64,000 nt of DNA from Gymnopus androsaceus JB14 (Eukaryota > Basidiomycota > Agaricomycetes > Agaricales > Omphalotaceae): assembly GCA_009733575.1 (NCBI GenBank), contig ML769417.1:186001-250000 (forward strand), written 5' to 3'. Shown in pieces: positions 45,899 to 55,730 of this stretch. The first letter of the stretch is position 1; each line of letters opens with the position of its first letter. The notes beneath the pieces were generated by a model. The model was not told the origin of the DNA, ran no database searches, and was given only the letters and a program-made list of their open reading frames with translations. A program made the translations under genes and the position numbers.

Positions 45899-46507
45899 AT
45901 CATTGATACTGGCCGTTCACCGAGCTCTCGGTGTGCAGTTTCTATCCTAATTGAAGCTCTGCCATAAAAGCTTCGCCTGAGAGTGACGGTCAGTATCACA
46001 ATGTCGGCCCTGTTGTAGCTTCGGTGCCGCTACTCCGACGAAGCTCTTGGTAGAACTGCTTTCATAGTAGGACTACTTTAAGGACCCAGGCTTCTCCCTT
46101 CCTTCTTCTATAAATCAGCGTTGTTTTTTTTTTCTTTGATTAATGTTGTACTCAACTATTAGTCGACTCGGACACAATGACCGCGAATCAGAAACATTAC
46201 TCAACACAAAATTGGAGATGAGTTCAACGAGTAAACGTTCTATCTCATGGTGGTTATAGATCCCTCACTTTGGTAAATTTTTTTCGAACTGGACTCGGAA
46301 CTGCCTCATTTCCAGCCAGATCTCTTATCACTGGCGAGCAATACTGACATAGAGAACTTTTGTCACTTCGAGAGTGCGGATCGATAAAAGGAAAACATAA
46401 TATGCGGCGACAATTTGCATGAGCTGGGTTCTGCAAGGGGTTGACGCTGGCAGGGGAGAACACAAAGAGGATTCGATGTATGTATTCGGAAGTAAATCCT
46501 CGTACAT
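45899..46507. repeat. Intergenic block copy B (right part) with monooxygenase 3' remnant
   Basis: Continues the block interrupted at 37162. 46190-46310 matches the end of the monooxygenase fragment of copy A (GAGTTCAACGAGTAAACGTTC at 46209), with more of the gene deleted than in copy A. No intact gene is present. Confidence 0.65.
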
Positions 46508-47590
46508 TTAAACAGAATATTTGTCGACAAATCCAAGAATGAGTCTATTCGTTACTTCCGGCGCTTCATAGAATGGAGCATGGCCAACGCCAGGAAGAAG
46601 GTGAAATTCGGATTGAGCAAGATGATCTTTCATCCATTTCTCGAGCTTTTCGGCAATGAGGTGCTGATCATCCTCTCCCTGAATTGCTAGGTAGGGAAGT
46701 CGATCTGCGATTTTCATAATGGCAGAGGTATCATCCTGAATACGCTCTAGCATGACAAATTGTCGTATTATGGGCACCTATCGGTCATCATTGAGTAAAG
46801 AAAAGTGAATCACAAGACAATTAGAAGAGATTCTTACAGTCGGAGCTGCACCTCCCAACCATTTCGCGTACACATCATAGGGAAGTTTGAACTTGGGGGA
46901 AACACAGGAAAGAACGAAGTCGGAAAGAACTTTGGCAAATAAAGCAACGTCTTCTGTCCTGATTCCCGAAATTATGCCAAGAATTGCCGGGTTTACGACT
47001 TCTCGGTGCATATTGCTATGAGGGATGGATCCCATCATTATATGACCAGCTAACGAGTCGGGGCCGTATTTAGCAATAACGTTAGGAGGAACAAACCCTA
47101 AAGAAGAGGGTTATTTTGTGGATTTGTGGAGATGAGTAGACCATTACCACCCATAGACCTATGGGGCGTGATTCTCCGTGAACAATTTCATGAATAGTAA
47201 GAGGAATGTACATACCATGTTGCGACGAAAGGCTTTGTGACTGTGTAGGCATCGATGACAGCTTTAAAATCATCGGCTTGACGTTCAGACGAGTATGCAT
47301 CCTCGTTCAACGGGCGTTCACTTCGTCCACATCCACGGACATCATACCGTATCTGGAAGCACAATCTAATTCAGCAAAGTGCAACTTTGAGGTAGTAACT
47401 TGATACCTACGATATACAATTTTTGCAACATCATAGGATCGGTGTACTGCTTGTCAAACGCATCAGCAGTACAGGCAAATCCATGAATGAACACAACTGC
47501 TGGTTTCGAAGGATTTCCACAAGCCGCGGCCCAAATTTTGATACCGTCGGGCGAGGTAATGAATTGGCCTGGGGAGATATCGATAGACAT
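46508..47590 (-). CDS. Alpha/beta hydrolase, copy 2 (catalytic Ser retained)
   Basis: Five exons: 47411-47590, 47216-47352, 47148-47158, 46838-47097, 46508-46777, giving 285 aa. Start ATG 47590 reads MSIDISPGQFITSPDG. HGFACTADAF forms the oxyanion region, RYDVRGCGRSERP follows, and the 11-nt microexon supplies W-S-M-G-G, the nucleophile elbow. A C-terminal Asp region (LAIQGEDDQHLI) and GVGHAPFYEAPE complete a likely Ser-Asp-His triad. No signal peptide is seen, so it is probably intracellular. It is intact and the better candidate for a working enzyme; the substrate is unknown. It differs from copy 1 by scattered substitutions. Confidence 0.9.
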
Positions 47591-47727
47591 GGGTCAAGAC
47601 CTTTCGGACATATGCAAGCATATATAGCACCAATGTCTCACAGGCACGTATGTAATTGATAATCTATGGGGAAGGAGTAAGCATCCAAATTCCTGACAAA
47701 ACATATATTCGTAATTATACCGCTTTA

Positions 47728-49740
47728 TGCAGTAGAAGACGTACGAATGTTAGTTTAAAATTGTAAAGATATTCTAGCTCGTGCTTGGAGACGGTATACA
47801 GTAAGCGACAAATGAGAGAGTCGTAATATCCCAGGTTAATGGGCCTTCGGAAATATGGAAGACAAGCTTCGGAAATACGGAAGATAAAATTTTTGCAAAT
47901 TGGTTAGGCGGAATCGGAGAATCCATGCGAAAGGCCGACGAGGTCGGCGTCAAGGAGGATGATAAAGGCGGGAGTTTGGAATAAAACCGTTGGAATACTA
48001 TGCCTCCAAAATAACAACACCTCTTTTTCTTCATATCCGTACACGCCCACCACGCTCAGTACTCCTGTTCCCGTTCCCGCTGCATCGCTCATCGAAAAAC
48101 GTCGACGGCGTCGATGAAAGAAGCTTGGGTGATTTAAGTATCATCGATCATCGGCTTCTTCAATGATGACGAAAATTAAGTGAAGCTTGAAGGATGACCC
48201 AAAGTTCGAGGATTTGCATAGCGAAGAGGTGGTGCAATCCAAAGGAACATATAGCCACGATAGTTAGCCTTGCAGTTCGAAAATTCCCCCGCACGCGGCC
48301 TGCATCAAGCAAAGTTGCAGCAGGGCTCGGTGGATGAGACGACGGGGTGGTTGTCGCCTAGCCTAAGTCCAAAGACACCTCTCTCCCAGATGGCCTCTAT
48401 ACGAGCAATAGAATCGTTGTTCGTCAAGAATCATTGTGCGCGTCTAGCCCCATCGATGAACGGAACCCGAACTCAGAAACTGGTAATGGATAGTTTTGAA
48501 AGCGGGTGGAAGCGTTGAGAGCCATGCAAATAAATCATGATGGACGCAAAAGGCACAACATGCAAGGATATGCGAGAAATAGACTTCGACCGCCAACAAC
48601 GCAGCATAAACCCACTCCTCTTATAGCATAGCACGTAGAGGGCGTAGGAAATGAAGCGCGCGCATGGATACGAAGATGCAGATGAAAATGAAATGACTTC
48701 ATTCCAGGGTCGAACAGTCAAGCGCGCGCGAAGGAGGGAAGGACATCAGTAAAGCTGTAAAAGCCAAAGCAGCGCCTGCCGTGTAGGTCGGTTAGCCTCC
48801 TGTGCCCGGTCATTGTCGCGAATGAGGCTCGTAGCTGGCCATCGGACAGTTGCGCTTCTGAATCCAGTCCAAATCGCAAGCCTGATTGGTCTGACTATTT
48901 CGATTCAGTCGAATCGACCAAATCCATCCCTAGGCTCATTTCGAGAGATCCGGGAACCAGGAAACGAAGGGAGGAAGGCCAGAATGTCTCGAAAAAAGTT
49001 AAATACCACAAGGTCTAAATAAACGATGTCAAAAAAATAGAACAAAAAATAGACACACAATTCTCGGAGTAGCTTTCCAATGCCTAGTCTGACCCTCATC
49101 CAACATAATCGTTTGGGTTTAAGATTCCGAGACTCCGAGTCTATCAACGTGTACATTGGGAAAAATTCGGAAGGCGAGTCGATTAAATTTTAATGAAAAT
49201 AAAGGCTGAGGTTCGCGAATAGGAATGTCCTTCGCTGTCTTTGGAAGATGATGATGCTATTGGACCATGAACGATATATGAACATGAATGAGATTCGCTG
49301 AAAGCTCGACCGGCAAAAGATGGTTCGGAATGCTAAATTCTGACGAACATAAAATTCTCACGCCATCACGCGTCTCGTTCTTGTGAGTCAGCGTTGACGC
49401 GTTGTGAATCCTCCTCTACTGCTCAGAGTCATACGAGCTATCGAGAATTAAGCTAAGCTTCGAGAATAATGGACAATGATATTGCTGCAATAATGTTCTA
49501 GCCACCCATATGGACCTCGAGATCGCCTGATCGAAATTGACCCCTACAATTGGCGAACGGCGTACAAAGTCCCGTAGACTGTCTACAATTAAAAGTCAGT
49601 CGCCTAGTATGGATTGAGCTCTAACAGAAAGTAAGCCTTGGTGAAAACCTCGGCTCTCAGCGGTGTCGGTGCTTGAACCCGGACTCATTGCACTAGCTGA
49701 GGGCGGATATGCACTATTAATGCTTCAATCGTTGTAGTGT
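47728..49740. repeat. Duplicated block X and intergenic block, copy C
   Basis: 47728-49500 matches 35393-36780 with many C/T and G/A differences; copy B is richer in A/T, as expected if it has lost CpG sites. A 62-codon minus-strand frame from ATG 48092 (MSDAAGTGTGVLSVVGVYGY) is unrecognised. 49500-49740 is the intergenic block, cut at 49740 by the TRIM-like element. Confidence 0.65.
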
Positions 49741-51088
49741 TGTCAAGCCTCATGCACGCTTGTGCATGAATCTCGACAAGTCCTTCGGACTTGCATTCCG
49801 ATTACCTGATTACCCCTATTCCTGTAGTATTTAAGTAGTCACGTACGTATTACAAATCAGATCGGTTTCTGTTCGCAACCACCATCTCCTCAGCTACGTC
49901 TGCTGCTGAGTACGTCTCGACGACGCTACGGGGACGCTCAGACTCCCTCGAGATCTCCCCTCGAACTCGCGCAGGTTTGAGCTCGCTCAAAGTTCATTCC
50001 GGCGCCACATCTGGAGCCCACCGCGAGGGGGGATCCATTTAGGGTCTCTTTGCCTCCTTTCTCGGTTGTCGTCTGCATCACCCTATGCAGACTGCAGATC
50101 AGTCCATATCATTGGCTATTCGTATCGGCCTCAGCCTCGACCATTGGGTCGAGTCCTGACATCCATCCATCCTAATTCTAGTGCTCCCAATGCTGATGCA
50201 TTCATCGAATTCCTTACTCTCCATCACTCCAACATTCATTCACGACATCCGTTCACGACATTCGACACTTGTATTTGATAAATGGGCCGATTCCATTGTT
50301 CATCATTACAAGATCTCATTGCATTTGACAGATAGCTCATCGTTTATCGTTACGACTGCCGTACTTGAAAGATTGGGGGATAACGAATCCTTTTGACAAT
50401 TGTTTATCATTACAACTTCTGTATTTGACAGATGTTCCTCATCGTTTATCATTGCAACCATATCTGTCCTATGCCATTCCAGTCCCCTATTCCAAACCTG
50501 TGTCTGCATATACAACTGCACCTTCCAAGATGATGTCCGCCACTCACAGCTGCTCCAATGCTTGGATATCCTTCCCAAGTCCATGTTCATTCCATCCGAT
50601 CCTGCCTTCTGACAGTGTCCCACTGCTGTCGACTCTACGCCAAGAATATCATGTTCATCCCAATCCTTTGTTCAACATTCCAGTTCTGATTCCATTACAT
50701 CCCTTCATTACATTCCTTCACATATGATCTGTGCAGTGCAAGTGTTTGCATCTCCTTTGCGCTCCGCTTCTTTCTGTCTGTCATGTTGTAGATGTTTTCT
50801 TTCTAAAGTGAAGAGGGGATGTCAAGCCTCATGCACGCTTGTGCATGAATCTCGACAAGTCCTTCGGACTTGCATTCCGATTACCTGATTACCCCTATTC
50901 CTGTAGTATTTAAGTAGTCACGTACGTATTACAAATCAGATCGGTTTCTGTTCGCAACCACCATCTCCTCAGCTACGTCCGCTGCTGAGTACGTCTCGAC
51001 GACGCTACAGGGACACTCAGACTCCCTCGAGATCTCCCCTCGAACTCGCGCAGGTTTGAGCTCGCTCAAAGTTCATTCCGGCGCCACA
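49741..51088 (+). mobile_element. Small non-autonomous LTR element (TRIM-like), complete
   Basis: LTRs 49741-50009 and 50820-51088 are 269 bp each with about three differences (TGTCAAGCC to GCGCCACA). A 5-bp duplication AGTGT flanks it (49736-49740 and 51089-51093). The empty site is at about 23083-23091. A primer-binding-like TCTGGAGCCCACCGCGAGG follows the 5' LTR and a polypurine GTGAAGAGGGGA precedes the 3' LTR. The 810-bp interior has no Gag or Pol, so it must use proteins of another element. Confidence 0.93.
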
Positions 51089-51093
51089 AGTGT

Positions 51094-51589
51094 GTCGCCG
51101 TCTTCAGCTAGGTCTGGAAATAATTCAGGACTCTAATAGAGTCCTAGGCTTCAAATTGCCGCTAGCAGTACCTTCATTGGAATTGCTCGCAACGCTTGAT
51201 TTCATCATTGATACTGGCCGTTAACCAAGCTCTCAGTGCGCAGCTTCTGTTCGAATTGAAGCTCTGCCATAGAGGCTGAGCCTGAGAGTGACGGTCAGTA
51301 TCACAATGTCGGCCCTGTTGTAGCTTCGGTGCCGCTACTCCGATAAAGCTCTTGGTAGAACTACTTTAAGGACCCAGGCTTCTCCCTTCCCTTCTTCTAT
51401 AAATCAGCGCTGTTTTTTCTCACTTTAATTGATGGTATGCTTGTTGAAAGTCTTACCTCACTGGTACTTGCTTCTCTCTACCCGAAATCTTTCCCAAAAT
51501 TTAAGCGATATTTTGAAATTCAAGATTAGATTCAATAGAATCCAACCTGATTATATATAAGTTTTCAAATTGCTTGAGCTGCCTTTTCA
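51094..51589. repeat. Intergenic block copy C (right part)
   Basis: Matches 23090-23440, then passes into the 3' flank of the monooxygenase remnant. No gene is seen. Confidence 0.65.
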
Positions 51590-51825
51590 TAGAACTAGGC
51601 TTGAGTAACGAATGTAACAGACCAGGGAGGAGGAAGGTAAAAATACACATATTGCACAACCATCAGCTCTCGAATATCTCAGCCCAACTAAGGTCTCTTC
51701 TTCCATCGCCTTGATTTCTACATGTCATATATCAGCGAGAACAAACAAATATTTGATGAAACACTTTACGAAGAGCCAAATACTTTGAATGCGAACGGAC
51801 CATAGAGAAATTGCCTGATAATAAC
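51590..51825 (-). pseudogene. Flavin monooxygenase 3' fragment (last two exons)
   Basis: Minus-strand exons match the end of the gene at 58433-60603: NFSMVRSHSKYLALR, a GT-AG intron, then IKAMEEETLVG. At the position where the larger gene has a TAG stop, this copy has AAG (Lys), so it preserves the ancestral coding state. Everything upstream is absent. Confidence 0.75.
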
Positions 51826-52259
51826 CGCTAATTACTGAAAATGCGAATTAATGGCTGGTCGGAATGATCGGGCCTGACACGCGTTGGGCAGCTGCCATAA
51901 AGGGTTAAAATTTCTAGCTTTGACCAGTACCACCAGGCGTTCTTCGAATCAGCAAGACACTCAACGAAAATGACGATTTATCCATGGGAAAAATGAGAGT
52001 CGTGAAAATATGGAAAGAAGCGCTGAATGATGGATCCGATGGCATCATCAGATACACCTTTTGGTACACTCCCAGCACTGCTCAGCCGTTCAAGTAGGTT
52101 CAAATTCTAGCCAGGATTTACGTTTCTGCTACCACGCCTACTGCATCCTCACTCCTGTCAGTTTTTCTCTCTGAGCTAATATCTACGGAGTTTTAGACTA
52201 CTACCGGCACAGCGACATCGAGCAAAATATAATTCGTACACCCATTAGTACGTGGTAAA
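51826..52259 (+). promoter_or_regulatory. Kelch-family upstream block before the kinase-kelch gene
   Basis: From about 51845 to the ATG at 52260 the sequence matches the blocks at 5558 and 8718 (TTTCTAGCTTTGACCAGTAC at 51910). It is the putative promoter. Its conservation in front of seven starts supports a common regulatory origin; no specific binding site was identified. Confidence 0.55.
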
Positions 52260-53985
52260 ATGAGCGTAGGAACTGGAACAAGTCCTTTCAGCCTTTCATC
52301 ATGGGTGAGTCTACACTGAGCTTCTCAAATATATCTATCCCAACTAACTAAATCCAGGAAGAGTTCTCAAATACAACAAACTCTATAACCGAGAACCGGA
52401 ACGATCGTCTTGGAGATGATGGCCTGAATCAGTGGACTAGTGATATCCAGAACTGGTTCCCAAGGAAGAATCATACCTTTCCCAATGCCTCTAAGACTAC
52501 TGGATTATCAATAATAGGTATGATCATGATTCACCAGTCTTTCAAACCTCACCTGCCGCTCAACCCCAATTTTTAGAAAGACCGACTCAATATAGCACAC
52601 TGGATAGCACCGCTTCTCAAATATCTGCTGTGTCTGCTCCAGGATTGGCATTGGAAAGTGCAAGTAGATTGCACAAAGGTTGGGACATTCTTCCTACCCT
52701 GCAACGAAAGTTTTATGTACTCCACATTAGGTCTGCTCGTGCATCTCTTGTCAATGGAAACTGCCGCAGATCTCCAACAGGTTATTTTCAGGTTGGCTGA
52801 GGGGAATCAAAATTGGCCAAGTCAGGAGACGTTAGTGGAAGAAGTTATGGAGTATCTACAGACTGTACGTTCTGTTGTTTTTTTTTTTTTTTTTTCACTC
52901 GAGACTCATGGTGGTTGTACAGGAGCTGGATGCCATCATACGCAATGAATACAATAACCTCCACGCCGTTTTCCAGTTTGGTACTCCAAGAGTGTATTAT
53001 AAGAAATGCTTGCGGACCCTTCGCCAATTATCAGTGTCATATAAGATCCTTCCAAGGTCTTTGGTTATTCGCAGTGTTAACCAGGTTGATCGACATGCAG
53101 TTGGAGGTGGCGGATTTGCCGTGAGTAACTGATATTACCACAGAAACGCATAAGCTTCTTGATTAACGGATATCAAAGGACATCTACCGTGGAACTATTG
53201 GAGACCGACGCATCTGTCTCAAGGTCCTTCGACTTGTTATGGAACAGGATGAACAAACTTGTGAACAGATACGCAAGGTGAGCTCATAAGTCACTTATGG
53301 CACTTTCAATACCTTGTGACAGCGCAACTAGGAATTCTGCAAGGAAGCCCTCATATGGAGGCAACTCAAGCATCCGAATATTCTCCTACTACTGGGCATC
53401 AATGCAGAGCTTTTCTCCCCTTCATTCTGTCTCATTTCTCCTTGGATGAAGAATAAGGACATAATCACGTACCTAAAAAACAATCCAGGTCATAATCGAC
53501 ATAGTGTGGTATGTGCGCATCATAAAATTTCCAGAGATCACTTTTATCTCACAGATATCCGATCTAGCTGGCCGAGGTTGCAGCTGGCTTATATTATCTA
53601 CATTCAAGAGATCCACCGATTTTACATGGAGATATTCGAGGAGTGCGTCCTCTGGCATTTCCGAGTTGAATGCTGTTGACCATGTACTATTGCAGGCAAA
53701 CATTCTTGTCACCGACGACCTTCATTGCTGTCTTGCAGATTTTGGATTGAGTCTAATCATATCTGATTCTCGAACGTTGTCCAATGCCACTACAAGTGCC
53801 ATGACAAAAAGCACAACCCGTTGGATGGCACCAGAGCTCATAATGCTCGACAATTCAGCCGAACGAGCTCCGAATAAAACTTCAAGAGATGTCTATGCTT
53901 TTGGATGCACCGTTCTCGAGGTAAAAGTTTCTTCCTTACTCATAAAGAGCACCTAATACCTGAAACAAATCTTAGATTTTAACAC

Positions 53986-55730
53986 AGGAACCGCATATGA
54001 TGGGATGCTCCTATGACTAGAGTTCTAGTGAACATAGGATCATCCTATTGCAGTTTAGCTATTTTTGTGCAATAGGATGGGATAGGATGCTGCTGCCACT
54101 TGAGTCTTGCTTACATGGGATGGGCTGGGATATGTTTGGGTTCAGTCAGTGCCTATGGGACAGGGAGATAGCCTCAGATAGGATGGGATAATTGGTTTCT
54201 GTATAGACAGATAGGATAAGATAGGATGTTGCTTGCATCTTTCAAGTTTATCAGATGCTTTTATCTATCCAATCTGAGGACCATCCTATCTCATCCCATC
54301 TCATCTCAACCAAGGTATTACAGTAATTAAGTTTTTGTCATAATTGGGAAATTATATTTTATCCTAGGCACATATTTATTACATTGAATATTCAATCCTA
54401 CCCCATCCAATCCAATCCCAATACATAATCATATCAGGACCATCTCACTGATCCCATCCCATCCCATCCCTCCTTGATTCCCTCCAAAGACCATCCTATC
54501 TCAGTCTGGATTGTCTCAGTAATGATGCAATCCCATCCATCCCATCCCATCCACCCAAAGAACCATCATATCCATCAACCCATCCTATCTTTCACCATGC
54601 AATAAAATTACATGTGTCTGGTTCCAAAGTCCAACTAGGCAGAGGAGCGACAGAAGGTAGAGGTAAAGTGAAAAGTTAATACAAAAGAAAAGAGTGCAAA
54701 AGTACCTGTATAAACCAAAAGGTAGGTCAGTGAGAGAGCCACCATTGCAATAGTGGGCCAAAACTCACCCACATGGCTAGATTTGCCAGCAAGATATGTT
54801 AAAGCTGGCTTTAAGGCGAAAGCTTGACATAGATACTTGATGGAAAAATAAGGAAGGAATTTGGGTGGGAGATGATGAAGGGAGAGAGGAAGTTCGAAAC
54901 GCCGTGGCCTGCATATTTATACCTGCAATCACATGACCTTGTTGATTGGGCAGAGCGTGAAAGTCGCGTGATCTGGATGTTCCTTGATCTCGTACCTCCA
55001 CCATCTCTCTCCTTCAACAGCAATTTCCTCCATATTCTTTTGCTCAAAGCCTCAGACTTTAATGGTATACATACTCTATTCTCTTATCTCAGCTGAATTT
55101 AAGTGTTAAGACTCAACTCTGTGCATGTACAAGCAGCTCCTTGGTTCCATTCCAAATATCCCTCCTAACCTACCACCCTATCCCATCCCATCCAAATCCC
55201 ATTGCATCCCTATCCTACAGACTTACTACCTACTGCTAGCATATCATCCTATCCCATCCCATGGTAGCCTCCTGGCCTCTCTTTCGGGCAAGTACTGCTC
55301 TTAAGTTTGTAAGTTTCTGCATTCAATTCCATCCCATCCTTTGTTGTTCCATCCCATCTTTACTGTATTTCATTGCATTGCATTGCCAGGTGCCAGGTGG
55401 AGAATTAATGGATTGATCATTCTATTCCATCTTATCCCATCCTATATATTGTAGTAAAATAACATGTATCCTATCCCATCCTAGGTAGATAGTTGTGAAT
55501 CAAAGATGATACAATCCATCCCATCCTATGTGAGTACTGGAATTAAAGGGCATAGACTTCCATTCCATCTCATCCAGGCCATCCCATCTTAGCCTCTGTG
55601 GAAGTTCAGTGAACTGGATGGGATAGGATGGGATAGGATAGATTCACATGCCAGAGATCCCTGAAGCCAGTAGGATCCCAAGTTTACTAGAACTCTAGTC
55701 ATGGGAGCATCCCATGAGATGCGGTGAGTG
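53986..55730. mobile_element. Non-autonomous DNA transposon packed with GGGAT/ATCCC repeats
   Basis: 1745 bp flanked by the 9-bp duplication TTTTAACAC (53977-53985 and 55731-55739), inside a kinase exon whose two halves join cleanly when it is removed. Termini form an imperfect inverted repeat of about 50 bp (CCGCATATGATGGGATGCTC against CCGCATCTCATGGGATGCTC). Subterminal zones carry dozens of GGATGGGAT-like units: G-rich at 54070-54230, C-rich at 54270-54600, C-rich at 55150-55600, G-rich at 55615-55650. The centre is non-repetitive. No transposase is encoded. A 9-bp duplication suggests mobilisation by a MULE-like or KDZ-like transposase. Confidence 0.88.
54706..54921 (-). promoter_or_regulatory. 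Promoter-like and intron-like segment inside the transposon
   Basis: On the minus strand a TATA-like TATAAATATGC (54911-54921) is followed about 150 bp later by a well-formed intron at 54706-54768, with GTGAGT donor, CTGAC branch-like site and TATACAG acceptor. No long coding frame follows. It may be the captured 5' end of a host gene or the remnant of the element's own gene. Confidence 0.4.

Noticed and set aside
49741..51088. Short open frames inside the TRIM-like element as genes.
   Set aside because: They are not conserved as proteins in the related interior at 27630-28319 and lack any domain.
54060..55660. CRISPR-like or telomere-like array from the repeated ATCCC units.
   Set aside because: Units are very short, irregular, on both strands and lie within a transposon with its own target duplication; there are no regular spacers.
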